A stretch of 64,000 nt of DNA from Janthinobacterium sp. GW458P. Its GTDB lineage: Bacteria > Pseudomonadota > Gammaproteobacteria > Burkholderiales > Burkholderiaceae_D. A model generated the notes under the pieces. The model was not told where the DNA came from and made no database searches. It saw only the letters and a list, made by a program, of their open reading frames with translations. Position numbers and translations under genes: made by a program. The DNA lies in NCBI RefSeq assembly GCF_002127585.1, contig NZ_NEGZ01000003.1:169905-233904 (forward strand), given 5' to 3'. This document shows, one piece after another, positions 26,913 to 36,205 of this stretch. The stretch's first letter is position 1. Each line of letters starts with the position of its first letter.

Positions 26913-28514
26913 TCAGGTGTGCGAACACAGGGTGCTGGCGCGGTAGGCGGCGACGAAGTCGTCGAAGCTGCCGGCGGGCGCCGCTTCCATGGCGCGCTGC
27001 TCGGCCAGCGAGCTTTCCGCCAGCTGGTCGAAATACGCGCTTTGTTCCTTTGTTGCCGGATGCGCGCGGAAAAACGCCGCATGGCGTTCGCTTTGCTGCA
27101 GGCCGAAGGCGGCAAACGAGCCGCCGTTGGCGCGCAGCTCGGCCAAGACCTTTGCCGATGGCGTCGCGTCCGCGTCGGCCAGTTTACGGGCCTGCGCCGC
27201 CAGGCTGTCCGCATGCTGCGTGCCGCCCTGGCGCGCGTCGAGCAAGGCCGCCACGGGCGCGATGCGCGCCAGCAGTTCCTCGCCCCACGCCTGCAGGGTG
27301 ATTTCCTGACCGTCGCGGCGCAGGCTCAAGCCCGGCTTGCGGCCTTCCTTGACGGTGCGGGCGAAATTGTTCGTGTAGCAGGCGCTTTGCTCGGCAGAAA
27401 TCGGCGCGCTGTCGTCGAGCGCGCAGAACAGCAGGAAGGCGTCGAGGAAGCGGCCCGTTTCCAGGCTGATGCCCACCGGTTCGAACGGGTCCACATCCAT
27501 GCAGCGCACTTCGATGTACTGCACGCCGCGCAGGCACAGGGCCTGGATGGGGCGCTCGCCCGTGCGGATCACGCGTTTCGGGCGGATGGTCGAATAGTAT
27601 TCATTTTCGATCTGCAGCACGTTGGTGGACAACTGTATCCACTCGCCATCCTTTTTCGTGCCCAGCGCCGCGTACGGCGGATACGGGTCGTTGACGGCGT
27701 GCGTGAGGGCGTTGACGTAGTCATCGAGGCTGTTTTCGTGCGGGCGCAGGCCGGACTGGGCGTCGTTCTGGTAGCCGAGGTCGCTCATGCGCAGGCTGGT
27801 GGCATAGGGCAGGAACAGGGTGTCGTCGGACAAGGTGTCGAGCTTGTGCGCGCGGCCGCGCAGGAAACCGCTGGAAAGTGCCGGCGAGGCGCCGAACAGA
27901 TACATCAGCAGCCAGCTGTAGCGGCGGAAATTGCGGATCGTCGCCAGATAGCTTTCCGACTGCACGTCTTTCGGCGTGGCGGCCGCCTGCGCCGGGCTGG
28001 CGCTGGTGTCCGGATGGCTGGCCAGTACTTGCCACAGCTGCTCGTCGAGCGAATAGTTGTAGTGGATGCCGGCGATGCACTGCATGGCTTTGCCGTAGCG
28101 CAAGGCCAGGCCGCGCCGGTAGACGTGCTTGAGCATGCCCATGTTCGAGCTGCCGTAGTTGGCGATCTCGATGTCCGCTTCGGGCGGCAGCTGGCAGGGC
28201 ATCGACTGGCTCCACAGCAACTCGTCGCCGAGGCGGCTGTAGGCGTGGCGGTGCACGGTATCGAGCTTGTCGAGCGTGACGGCGATATCGGCTTCGGCCG
28301 GGGTGATGAATTCGAGCAGCGCTTCGGCGTAGTCGGTGGTGATTTCAGGGTGCGTCAGCGCCGAGCCCAGGGCGGCGGGGTGGGGCGTGGAAGCCAGATG
28401 GCCGGCGTGGTCGACGCGCAGGGTTTCACGCTCGATGCCGCGCAAGCCGCCCAGCAGCGCGCGGTTGGCATCTTCAGTCAGCAATGCCAGGCGGCGAGTC
28501 AACAGGTTGGGCAA
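26913..28514 (-). CDS. gshA: Glutamate-cysteine ligase GshA
   Basis: First step of glutathione synthesis: ATP-dependent joining of glutamate and cysteine, cytoplasmic. The sequence follows the proteobacterial type I (E. coli-like) enzyme, with [20 protein letters not shown] near the N terminus, then [19 protein letters not shown] and [12 protein letters not shown] later. I chose the TTG at 28514 ([12 protein letters not shown]) because AAGGAAG lies eight bases upstream, giving 533 residues; the frame is open 28 codons further with no family support. gshB is not in the window. Confidence 0.93.
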   Translation of the reverse strand: MPNLLTRRLALLTEDANRALLGGLRGIERETLRVDHAGHLASTPHPAALGSALTHPEITTDYAEALLEFITPAEADIAVTLDKLDTVHRHAYSRLGDELLWSQSMPCQLPPEADIEIANYGSSNMGMLKHVYRRGLALRYGKAMQCIAGIHYNYSLDEQLWQVLASHPDTSASPAQAAATPKDVQSESYLATIRNFRRYSWLLMYLFGASPALSSGFLRGRAHKLDTLSDDTLFLPYATSLRMSDLGYQNDAQSGLRPHENSLDDYVNALTHAVNDPYPPYAALGTKKDGEWIQLSTNVLQIENEYYSTIRPKRVIRTGERPIQALCLRGVQYIEVRCMDVDPFEPVGISLETGRFLDAFLLFCALDDSAPISAEQSACYTNNFARTVKEGRKPGLSLRRDGQEITLQAWGEELLARIAPVAALLDARQGGTQHADSLAAQARKLADADATPSAKVLAELRANGGSFAAFGLQQSERHAAFFRAHPATKEQSAYFDQLAESSLAEQRAMEAAPAGSFDDFVAAYRASTLCSHT

Positions 28515-28728
28515 TTTGAGCTTCCTTTCTTGTGCAGCAGATAAATAATTTGTGCTGAGATTAACCGAATTTTGGCAAATGCGTCGGCGCCGGCCCAAAA
28601 AACGCCGCGTCGCCAGCGTCCGTCCCGGGCAGAGGGGACGGCGCTTCGGTCAGGAATTCGCTTGATAGTTTAACAAACTGCGGGGGATCTGGCGCGCGGC
28701 CGGGTCAAGCTTTGCGCAGGCGGCAACG

Positions 28729-29559
28729 TCAGCCCAGGCGGGCGCCGCTGACACGCTCGATGCCGGCCAGGTCGCGCCAGCTTTGCACTTTGCTGTAGCC
28801 GGCGTCGGCCAGCAAGCCGCGCACGGACGGCGCCTGGTCATAGCCGTGCTCCATCAGCAGCCAGGCGCCGGCCGCCAGGTGGCGCGCGGCGCCGGCAACG
28901 ATGGTGCGCAGGGCCGACAGGCCGTCCGCATGGTCGGTCAGGGCGCCGGCCGGCTCGAAGCGCAGGTCGCCTTCGGCCAGGTGGCGGTCGCCGCTGGCGA
29001 TGTAGGGGGGATTGGAGACGATCAGGTCGAATTTTTCCGTGCCCAGCGCTTCGAACCAGTCGCTGGCCATGAAGGTGATGTTGACGCCGTTGGCGCTGGC
29101 GTTGCGGCGCGCCACGGCCAGCGCCGCGCTGCTGACATCGAGGGCCGTGACGACGGCGTCGGGCCGCGTGTACGCCAGCGCGACGGCGATGGCGCCGCTG
29201 CCCGTGCCCATGTCGAGCACCCGTCCGCCGGGCGGCAGGCGCTCGAGCGCCAGCTCCACCAGCACTTCCGTGTCGGGACGGGGAATCAGCACGGCCTCGT
29301 TCACTTCGAACGGCAGGCCGAAGAATTCGCGCCGGCCGACGATGTAGGCGATCGGCTCGCCCTGCAGGCGGCGCGCCAGCAGGCCTGACAGGCGTTCGGT
29401 CTCTTCTGAAGTGAGTACTCGCTGCGATTGCGTGATCAGCGAGACGCGCGACAGGCCCAGCGCGTGGCCCAGCAGGATGCGGTTGTCGAGCGGATCGAGC
29501 AGCGGACGGATTTGCAGGGCGCCGACAGTGCTGCCGGCGGGGATCAGTGTTTCTGGCAT
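28729..29559 (-). CDS. prmC: Release factor glutamine methyltransferase PrmC (HemK)
   Basis: SAM-dependent N5-methylation of the GGQ glutamine in release factors RF1 and RF2. The 276-residue protein has the N-terminal helical domain, the SAM motif VLDMGTGSGAIAVALA and the catalytic tetrapeptide NPPY in LIVSNPPYIAS. ATG 29559 gives MPETLIPAGSTVGA. It belongs to the leftward hemA-prfA-dsbB-prmC series, so enzyme and substrate (RF1) share a transcript or region; dsbB sits between them, eight bases upstream of this gene. Confidence 0.95.
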   Translation of the reverse strand: MPETLIPAGSTVGALQIRPLLDPLDNRILLGHALGLSRVSLITQSQRVLTSEETERLSGLLARRLQGEPIAYIVGRREFFGLPFEVNEAVLIPRPDTEVLVELALERLPPGGRVLDMGTGSGAIAVALAYTRPDAVVTALDVSSAALAVARRNASANGVNITFMASDWFEALGTEKFDLIVSNPPYIASGDRHLAEGDLRFEPAGALTDHADGLSALRTIVAGAARHLAAGAWLLMEHGYDQAPSVRGLLADAGYSKVQSWRDLAGIERVSGARLG

Positions 29560-29567
29560 AGGTAAGT

Positions 29568-30038
29568 TTATTGTTTGCGGCGCAGCAAGGTCCACAGCAG
29601 GCCGATGGCGAAGATGGCAAACCAGATGAACGCCCATTGCGGGATCGACAGGCCGAAAAACGGCTCGCCGGCGTTTTCGCAGGCGCCATACGATTCAAAC
29701 ATGAACGGCATGAGCTCGGCCGTGAAAATCTTGTTCAGCGCCGTTTCCACCGGGTCGATGCCGCACGAGAAGCCGGGATGGGCCAGCACGTACAGATGCT
29801 TGGCGCCCACGCCCAGGCCGCCCAGGGCCGCCAGCAAGCCGATGCCGGCGCCGATTTTCGGGCGGTTGGCGGCGGCGCCGGCCAGGCAGGCGATGCCGAT
29901 GGCGAGGAACAGGTAGCGCTGGATCACGCACAGCGGGCAGGGCGCCATGTTCATGGCGTGCTGCAAATACATGGCCACGCCCAGCATCAGGAAACACAGG
30001 GCGGCGATCAACAGGAGGACGGTGCGTGAATTTTTCAT
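29568..30038 (-). CDS. dsbB: Disulfide bond formation protein DsbB
   Basis: Inner-membrane quinone reductase that reoxidises DsbA. The 156-residue protein has four hydrophobic helices and both redox pairs: Cys34-Pro-Leu-Cys37 in the first periplasmic loop (MAPCPLCVIQRY) and Cys92/Cys120 in the second (FSCGID, GACENAG). The start MKNSRTVLLL is preceded in frame by sixteen codons lacking support. It lies between prfA and prmC, an unexpected insertion in an otherwise common gene order, and is eight bases from prmC. Confidence 0.95.
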   Translation of the reverse strand: MKNSRTVLLLIAALCFLMLGVAMYLQHAMNMAPCPLCVIQRYLFLAIGIACLAGAAANRPKIGAGIGLLAALGGLGVGAKHLYVLAHPGFSCGIDPVETALNKIFTAELMPFMFESYGACENAGEPFFGLSIPQWAFIWFAIFAIGLLWTLLRRKQ

Positions 30039-30139
30039 GGGCGACACGGTGAGGTGGATGGAATCGGGCTGGTCATTTTCGCACAAGGGCCGATTTTTGT
30101 TGCTTAGCCGCTACTTAAGCCCTTGATCTGGCCGGGCGC

Positions 30140-30227
30140 TTTAAAAAGTGTTCAGGGCAAGGCGCAGCGCCGCAGGCAGTACGCATGGTCGGCCAGGCGA
30201 TGCAACGCCGCCATGGACGCTTTTTAA
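30140..30227. repeat. Palindromic intergenic element abutting the prfA stop
   Basis: An 88-bp imperfect palindrome between prfA and dsbB. The ends TTTAAAAAGTGTTCA and TGGACGCTTTTTAA are complementary with mismatches, and the interior GC-rich arms (GGCAAGGCGCAGCG against CGATGCAACGCCG) pair partly. The right end includes the prfA stop codon (TTA at 30224-30226 on this strand), so on the coding strand the element starts at the stop. The composition is unlike the repeat family at 11.9/13.4 kb. Confidence 0.65.
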
Positions 30228-31300
30228 TCGCCCAGCGCAGCCAGCAGCTCCGCTTGATGCTCTGCCGCCAGCGCATTCGTCAGCTCCGTCAAATCGCCAT
30301 CCATGATGAAGTCCAGCTTGTACAAGGTCAGGTTGATGCGGTGGTCCGTCAGGCGGCCCTGCGGGAAGTTATAGGTGCGGATGCGCTCGCTGCGGTCGCC
30401 GGAGCCGATCAGGCTCTTGCGGGTGGCCGCTTCCTTCGACTGCTGTTCGCGCAGCTGCACGTCCTTGATGCGCGCGGCCAGCACTTTCATCGCCTGCGCC
30501 TTGTTCTTGTGCTGGCTGCGGTCATCCTGGCATTCGACGACGATGCCGGTGGGCAAGTGGGTGATGCGCACGGCCGAATCCGTCTTGTTGATGTGCTGTC
30601 CGCCGGCGCCCGAGGCGCGGTAGGTGTCGATGCGCAGGTCGGCCGGGTTGATGTTGACGTCTTCGACTTCATCGGCTTCCGGCATCACGGCCACCGTGCA
30701 GGCGGACGTGTGGATGCGGCCCTGCGTTTCCGTGGCCGGCACGCGCTGCACGCGGTGGCCGCCCGACTCGAACTTCAGCTTGGAATACGCGCCATTGCCG
30801 ACCACGCGCACGATCACTTCGCGGTAGCCGCCCAGGTCGGAGTCCGATGACGACACCAGCTCCACCTGCCAGCGGTTGCGCTCGGCAAAGCGCGTGTACA
30901 TGCGCAACAGGTCGCCGGCGAACAGGGCGGACTCGTCGCCGCCCGTGCCGGCGCGAATTTCCAGGAAGATATTGCGCTCGTCATTGACGTCCTTCGGCAG
31001 CAGCATGGTCTGCAGCTCGCGCTCGAGCTGCGCCATGGTGGCTTTCGCCGCCTCGATCTCTTCCTGGGCGAATTCCTTCATGTCCGGATCGGCCAGCATC
31101 TCTTGCGCTGTCGCAATATCGTTGCCCGCTTCCTGGTAGGAGCGGTACAGGGCCACCAGCGGGCCCAGTTCGGCGTGTTCGCGCGTCATCTTGCGGTAGC
31201 TGTCCATGTTCGACGTGGCGTCGGGATGCATCAGCAGTTCGTCGAGTTCGACCAGGCGGTTCGCCAGTTGATCGAGTTTGGCCAGCATGGATGGTTTCAT
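30224..31300 (-). CDS. prfA: Peptide chain release factor 1
   Basis: RF1 recognises UAA and UAG and triggers hydrolysis of the finished peptide. The 358-residue protein includes the catalytic GGQ in [18 protein letters not shown], the ribosome-facing [15 protein letters not shown] and the usual N-terminal coiled region. ATG 31300 gives [16 protein letters not shown] 31288 is an in-frame alternative four codons later. It follows hemA by 88 bp. The stop codon is embedded in a palindromic element. Confidence 0.96.
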   Translation of the reverse strand: MKPSMLAKLDQLANRLVELDELLMHPDATSNMDSYRKMTREHAELGPLVALYRSYQEAGNDIATAQEMLADPDMKEFAQEEIEAAKATMAQLERELQTMLLPKDVNDERNIFLEIRAGTGGDESALFAGDLLRMYTRFAERNRWQVELVSSSDSDLGGYREVIVRVVGNGAYSKLKFESGGHRVQRVPATETQGRIHTSACTVAVMPEADEVEDVNINPADLRIDTYRASGAGGQHINKTDSAVRITHLPTGIVVECQDDRSQHKNKAQAMKVLAARIKDVQLREQQSKEAATRKSLIGSGDRSERIRTYNFPQGRLTDHRINLTLYKLDFIMDGDLTELTNALAAEHQAELLAALGD

Positions 31301-31388
31301 AGCGGTTCGCGGTAAAAGAGGAGATAAAGGGGCGGCGCGCCCGGCGGGCGGGCAGGGGGCGGCCGCGCGGGCGGCCAGCGGGGCTGCG

Positions 31389-32663
31389 CTAACGGCGCGG
31401 GCGGAACAGTTTCGGCAGCAGGGTGGCCAGCTGCTTGCGCTCGTCGCCTTGCGCATGGTGCAGCGCCTGTTGCGGGCCATGCAGGAACTTCGCCGTCAAG
31501 CCTTTCGACAGCGCTTCGAGCACGGCGTCGATGTCGGCGCCCTTGGCCAGCATCTTGCGCGCCCGTTCCACTTCCAGCAGGCGCAGCGCTTCGCTGTTTT
31601 CATGCAAATGCTGGATGACGGGCACCATGGCGCGGTCGTCGACCCAGCTCATGAACGATTGCACGCGCGTCTCGATGATGGCTTCGGCTTGCGCCACGGC
31701 CGCCTGCCGGCTTTCCAGGCCCGTCTGCACGACCTTGCCCAGGTCGTCGACCGTGTACAGGAAGACGTCGTTCAAACGGCCCACTTCGGCCTCGATATCG
31801 CGCGGCACGGCCAGGTCGACCATGAACATGGGCTTGTGGCGGCGCGCCTTGATGGCGCGCTCGACCAGGCCCAGGCCCAGCAGCGGCAGGGACGACGCCG
31901 TGCACGAGATGACGATGTCGAACTGGTGCAGCTTTTCCGGCAGGTCCGCCAGGCGGATGGCCGTGCCGCTGTAGCGGTGCGCCAGCTCTTCGCCGCGTTC
32001 CATGGTGCGGTTGGCTATCGTGATGCTTTTCGGATTTTGTGCGGCAAAGTGCGTGGCGCACAATTCGATCATTTCGCCGGCGCCGATGAACAGCACATTC
32101 TGTTCGGCGATCTTGTCGAAAATGCGCTGCGACAGTCGCACGGCGGCGGCCGCCATGGAAACGCTGTGGGCGCCGATTTCCGTGCTGCTGCGCACTTCCT
32201 TGGCGACGGAAAAGCTGCGCTGGAACAACTGGTGCAGATAGGTGCCCAGGCCGCCCGCCTCGTCGGCCGTGCGGATGGCGTCCTTGATCTGCCCCAGGAT
32301 CTGCGTTTCGCCCAGCACCATCGAATCGAGCCCGGAAGCGACGCGGAAAGTGTGGCGCACGGCATCGTGCTGCGGCAGCATGTACAAGTGGGGGCGCAGC
32401 TCGCTGTAGTTGAGCTGGTGGTAGTCGGCCAGGAAATGCGCGCCCGCGTCGAGCGGGTTCGGCACATGGCTGGCCGCATACAATTCCGTGCGGTTGCAGG
32501 TCGAGAGGATGGCCGCTTCGTCGTTGTCGCGCAAGTCGATGCGCTGGAACCAGGTGCGCGCCGCCATCACCGCCTGGCCCAGATGCTCAGGCGCAAACGC
32601 CAGCTGTTCGCGGAGCGACACTGGGGCGGTGGTGTGGTTGAGGCCGACGGCAAGCAGTTGCAT
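31389..32663 (-). CDS. hemA: Glutamyl-tRNA reductase
   Basis: NADPH-dependent reduction of glutamyl-tRNA to glutamate-1-semialdehyde, the committed step of C5-pathway tetrapyrrole synthesis. The 424-residue protein starts [19 protein letters not shown]; catalytic Cys56 lies in STCNRTE, followed by the [17 protein letters not shown] dinucleotide-binding region and the C-terminal dimerisation helix. It heads the leftward prfA-dsbB-prmC series. ATG 32663 agrees with the family start; the open upstream frame is not coding. Confidence 0.96.
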   Translation of the reverse strand: MQLLAVGLNHTTAPVSLREQLAFAPEHLGQAVMAARTWFQRIDLRDNDEAAILSTCNRTELYAASHVPNPLDAGAHFLADYHQLNYSELRPHLYMLPQHDAVRHTFRVASGLDSMVLGETQILGQIKDAIRTADEAGGLGTYLHQLFQRSFSVAKEVRSSTEIGAHSVSMAAAAVRLSQRIFDKIAEQNVLFIGAGEMIELCATHFAAQNPKSITIANRTMERGEELAHRYSGTAIRLADLPEKLHQFDIVISCTASSLPLLGLGLVERAIKARRHKPMFMVDLAVPRDIEAEVGRLNDVFLYTVDDLGKVVQTGLESRQAAVAQAEAIIETRVQSFMSWVDDRAMVPVIQHLHENSEALRLLEVERARKMLAKGADIDAVLEALSKGLTAKFLHGPQQALHHAQGDERKQLATLLPKLFRPRR

Positions 32664-32755
32664 TTCAGGACTATTGGGAATTCTTATGCCGACATTATAG
32701 CGCCTTGTGCCCTCTCTTTGAGCAGTTCGCCTGTTTTCGCCCTGGCGCCCTGGCG

Positions 32756-33445
32756 TCACCCCCCCAGTTTTTCCAGGCGATAACCATAACTGTAGACCGG
32801 CACCAGGCGGTAGCCGTGTTCCGGTTTCAGCTGCAGCTTGTTGCGCACGCGCGAAACATGGGTATCCATGGTGCGCGAAGGCAGGGCCGTATCGCGCTGC
32901 CATACGGCTTCGTGGATATAGGCGCGCGACAGGGGGCGGCCCAGGTTGCGGAAAAACAGCAGGGCCAGGGCGAATTCCTTGTGCGTCACGTCGAGCGCCT
33001 CGCCATCCTTGAGCAGGCGGCCGGGACGCATTTCAAACGTGTATGGTCCGAATTGCAATTGCTCGGCGCCATTCTGGCTCGGATAGGCCACGCGCAGCAG
33101 CGCCTGGGTGCGCAAGGTCAGTTCGCTGCGCCGCAAGGGCTTGATCATGTAGTCGTCGGCGCCGGCCGTCATGCCCGCCACCACGTCGTCTTCGCCGGAG
33201 CTGTTGGTCATAAACAACACAGGCGCCTTGGGCGCCAGTTTTTCCCGCGCGCGGCGCAGCACTTCGGCGCCGTCCAGGTCGCTGACATGCCAGTCGAGGA
33301 TGAGCATGTCGCAACTGTCCTTGCGCAACTGGCCCAGCATTTCCTTGCCACTCTGAAACTCGTGGCAAGCGTGGCCGGCAGCGGTGAGCACCTGGCAGAT
33401 CAGTTCTGCCTGACTGTGATCGCTATCGAGTACGGCAATTCGCAT
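32756..33445 (-). CDS. Orphan OmpR-family response regulator
   Basis: A 229-residue two-domain regulator. The receiver (residues 1-120) has D7/D9 acidic residues, phospho-acceptor D51 in [10 protein letters not shown] and Lys in DYMIKPL; the C-terminal winged helix contains [14 protein letters not shown] and [14 protein letters not shown] typical of OmpR/PhoB effectors. No histidine kinase adjoins on either side. It ends 92 bp before hemA in the same direction, but a regulatory link is not shown. The partner kinase must be encoded elsewhere. Confidence 0.92.
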   Translation of the reverse strand: MRIAVLDSDHSQAELICQVLTAAGHACHEFQSGKEMLGQLRKDSCDMLILDWHVSDLDGAEVLRRAREKLAPKAPVLFMTNSSGEDDVVAGMTAGADDYMIKPLRRSELTLRTQALLRVAYPSQNGAEQLQFGPYTFEMRPGRLLKDGEALDVTHKEFALALLFFRNLGRPLSRAYIHEAVWQRDTALPSRTMDTHVSRVRNKLQLKPEHGYRLVPVYSYGYRLEKLGG

Positions 33446-33613
33446 AATTGGCTGGAGTGTGTAGCAACAAACAGACGGTCCGCTCTGCTTATCGTAATGT
33501 TAAGGAATGCTCAAGTGAAATATAACAGAGATTGCAACTGTGTCCAGTGAAATCGGCGGCCGCATTCTTTACGTTACACTTGTTCATCTACCCCCACCAG
33601 CGGAGAAACGGGC

Positions 33614-34117
33614 ATGGCAGACCAGAGCACCACGGATTGGACCCTGATACCGGCCAGTAGTGCGGAAATCGAGCAGGTGCGCGAGCGTTGCCGGCGCCTG
33701 GTGCAGCGGCGCGCCGTGATGTCGGCCGGCGCCTCGGCCATCCCCATTCCCGGCATCGACCTGATGTCGGACGTGGGCCTGTTTTCCATGCTGATCAATG
33801 ATATCAACCACGAATTCGGCCTCACGCCCGAGCAGATCGAGCGCCTCAACCCGCAGTTCAAGCTGATGGCCTACCGCGCGGCGGTGGGCATGGGGGGCAT
33901 GCTGGTAGGGAAGCTGGTGTCGCGCGAACTGATACTCCAGCTGCTCAAGCGCAGTGGCGTCAAGATTGCCACCAAGCAGGTGGCACGCTTCGTGCCGTTC
34001 GCCGGCCAGGCGGTGGCGGCGGCCATCGGCTACGCCGTGTTCCGCCAGATCGGCAACCAGCACGTGAATGCCTGCGCCGCGGTGGCGCAGGAATTGCTCA
34101 CGGTCAGGCCGGAGTAG
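33614..34117 (+). CDS. Small membrane-associated protein, DUF697/YcjF-like
   Basis: A 167-residue protein with a charged N-terminal helix (AEIEQVRERCRRLVQRRAV), then SAGASAIPIPGIDLMSDVG, a pattern seen in DUF697/YcjF-type and EcsC-like membrane proteins, and two weakly hydrophobic glycine/alanine-rich helices (YRAAVGMGGMLVGKLV, FAGQAVAAAIGYAVF). It may associate with the inner membrane. GGAGAAACGGGC precedes the ATG. It converges on minE with three bases between stops. I do not know its function; the family call is by pattern only. Confidence 0.65.
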   Translation: MADQSTTDWTLIPASSAEIEQVRERCRRLVQRRAVMSAGASAIPIPGIDLMSDVGLFSMLINDINHEFGLTPEQIERLNPQFKLMAYRAAVGMGGMLVGKLVSRELILQLLKRSGVKIATKQVARFVPFAGQAVAAAIGYAVFRQIGNQHVNACAAVAQELLTVRPE

Positions 34118-34120
34118 GTC

Positions 34121-34372
34121 TTACGCGTCCGGCAGCACCACGTTGACGTCGAGCACCTCCAGGTTGCCCTGGCGGTCCAGCGAAATCTTGATGTCGTCGG
34201 CATTGACCTTGGTGTACTTGGAAATGACGGCGATCAATTCCTTGTGCAGGGCGGGCAGGAAGTCCGGACCATCGCGTCCGCTGCGTTCGCGGGCGATGAT
34301 GATCTGCAGGCGTTCCTTGGCCGCGGTGGCCGTCTTCGGCTTGGGGGGGAACAGGAAAGAAAGCAAGGCCAT
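34121..34372 (-). CDS. minE: Cell-division topological specificity factor MinE
   Basis: Drives MinD off the membrane and so produces the pole-to-pole oscillation that keeps the Z ring at midcell. The 83-residue protein has the N-terminal membrane and MinD-binding stretch [31 protein letters not shown] and the C-terminal dimerisation beta strands ([19 protein letters not shown]). Last gene of minCDE, starting one base after the minD stop. Confidence 0.96.
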   Translation of the reverse strand: MALLSFLFPPKPKTATAAKERLQIIIARERSGRDGPDFLPALHKELIAVISKYTKVNADDIKISLDRQGNLEVLDVNVVLPDA

Positions 34373-34373
34373 A

Positions 34374-35189
34374 TCACTTCGCCCCAAAAATGCGCTGGAG
34401 TAATCCAGGCTTTTCATAGTTGGTAAAGCGCAACTCGACATCTTCGCCGAGGAAACGCGAGACCACGTCTTCATAGGCTTGCGCCACGTCCGTGCCCGTG
34501 AAATGGATGGCCGGATTGCCCTGGTTCGAGGCCGCCAGCACCTGTTCCGATTCGGGGATGATGCCCACCAGCGGGATGCGCAGGATTTCCTGCACGTCCT
34601 GGTAGGACAGCATTTCATCCGATTCCACGCGCTTCGGCGAGTAGCGGGTAATCAGCAAATGCTCCTTGACCGGCTCGCCGCCCGTCTGCGCGCGGCGCGA
34701 CTTGGCTTGCAGGATGCCCAGGATGCGGTCCGAATCGCGCACCGACGACACTTCCGGGTTGGTGACGATGATGGCTTCGTCGGCAAACGTCAGCGCCATC
34801 AGCGCGCCATGCTCGATGCCGGCCGGCGAATCGCAGATGATGAATTCGAAACCCATGTTGATCAGGTCGTTCAACACGCGTTCCACGCCTTCTTCCGACA
34901 GCGCATCCTTGTCGCGCGTCTGCGACGCGGGCAGGATGAACAGGTTGTCGCAGTGCTTGTCCTTGATCAAGGCCTGGTTCAGGGTGGCCTCTTTATTGAT
35001 CACATTGATCAGGTCATAGACGACGCGGCGCTCGCAACCCATGATCAGGTCGAGGTTACGCAGGCCCACGTCGAAGTCGAGCACGGCTGTCTTGTGGCCG
35101 CGCATGGCCAGGCCAGTGGAAAAACTGGCGCTAGAGGTCGTCTTGCCGACACCGCCCTTGCCGGACGTCACAACAATAATTCTTGCCAC
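34374..35189 (-). CDS. minD: Septum-site determining ATPase MinD
   Basis: Membrane-cycling ParA-family ATPase that recruits MinC to the poles. The 271-residue protein has the deviant Walker [10 protein letters not shown] (residues 10-18), [13 protein letters not shown] (switch I region), [12 protein letters not shown] (Walker B) and a C-terminal amphipathic membrane-targeting helix ([14 protein letters not shown]). It starts with GTG, supported by AAGGATT upstream. Middle gene of minCDE. Confidence 0.97.
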   Translation of the reverse strand: MARIIVVTSGKGGVGKTTSSASFSTGLAMRGHKTAVLDFDVGLRNLDLIMGCERRVVYDLINVINKEATLNQALIKDKHCDNLFILPASQTRDKDALSEEGVERVLNDLINMGFEFIICDSPAGIEHGALMALTFADEAIIVTNPEVSSVRDSDRILGILQAKSRRAQTGGEPVKEHLLITRYSPKRVESDEMLSYQDVQEILRIPLVGIIPESEQVLAASNQGNPAIHFTGTDVAQAYEDVVSRFLGEDVELRFTNYEKPGLLQRIFGAK

Positions 35190-35226
35190 AAATAATCCTT
35201 TTCAGATATCTCTTGAATTGTGCAGC

Positions 35227-35976
35227 TTAAGAGCGGTTCACGGGAGTGACCGGATTGACAGAGTGTATATCGATTCTGTCGCCGGCCAAACGAATTTGCG
35301 CGGGGCCGCGCGCCATTTCTGCAGGGAAACCATCTTCAAACGTGCGGTACACGCCGGCGATCGACACCAGTTCCGGTTCCATGGACAGCGCGAAGATGCG
35401 CGCCTGGGGATTGCCCGAGGCGCCGGCCAGCGCGCGGCCATACAGCGAGGAGTACACGTGGATGCTGCCGTCGGCGATGATTTCGGCGCCATTGTTGACG
35501 ACGGCCGTGATGATCAGGTCGCAGCCGCGCGCATAAATGCGCTGGCCGGCCCGCACGGGCGTGTCGACCACCATCACTTGCGCTTCGGCGCCCGACTGGG
35601 CGGCCGCCGTCGCGGCATCCCTGGGGCCATCCTTGGGCGGCGCATCATCGCGCGTCTTGCCGCTGTCGAGGCTCAGGCCCTGCGCCAGGATGGCGTCATG
35701 CATCTCGGCCGGCGCATTGCGCACGGCCACGGCATTCAAACGGTATTTTTTCAGCAGCGCCACCAGGCCGGCCCAGTCGACTGGCGTGCTGCCGGGCGGC
35801 AAGTCAGCCACGTCCAGCACGGCCAGGTCGTCCTCGAAAAAGTCCGCCACGCCTCCCGTCATGTCGCGCAAGGCGGCATCGAGTGCCTGCGTATCGGCGC
35901 TGTGGACAATGGCGGAGACGGCGACGACGGTGGAAATCTTGATTTCGATAGGCTTCTGCGACGGGCTTTTGGACAT
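35227..35976 (-). CDS. minC: Septum-site determining protein MinC
   Basis: FtsZ assembly inhibitor carried by MinD. With the start at MSKSPSQKPIEIK it has 249 residues; ATG 35982, two codons upstream, is equally possible. Residues 1-115 form the FtsZ-binding N domain and residues about 145-245 the right-handed beta-helix C domain (VVDTPVRAGQRIYARGCDL, then SIHVYSSLYGRALAG). The linker is rich in Ala, Asp and Pro. It is 37 bases ahead of minD in the same direction. Confidence 0.95.
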   Translation of the reverse strand: MSKSPSQKPIEIKISTVVAVSAIVHSADTQALDAALRDMTGGVADFFEDDLAVLDVADLPPGSTPVDWAGLVALLKKYRLNAVAVRNAPAEMHDAILAQGLSLDSGKTRDDAPPKDGPRDAATAAAQSGAEAQVMVVDTPVRAGQRIYARGCDLIITAVVNNGAEIIADGSIHVYSSLYGRALAGASGNPQARIFALSMEPELVSIAGVYRTFEDGFPAEMARGPAQIRLAGDRIDIHSVNPVTPVNRS

Positions 35977-36205
35977 AAACATTTATCAAAGTGAAACTGC
36001 GGCAGGCCAGTTGTTCCGTACGGCAACATTGGGGAGCAGTAAATTTCTTGCATTCTACTGCAAAAAAATCAGCGTCAGGGGCCTGAAGTGTGCTATTCCG
36101 CAGGGCAACAACGACTTCTTGTCAAAAAACAAGGGCGGCGCCCCGGAAAACCGTTGCGCCGCCCCGAACGCAGCCGCCCATGCGCCCTGACGGCGTTGTC
36201 CTGGA

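Noticed and set aside
26888-27214. Upstream extension of the histone-deacetylase-like gene
   Set aside because: Open frame inside gshA on the same strand; the family start is at 26887.
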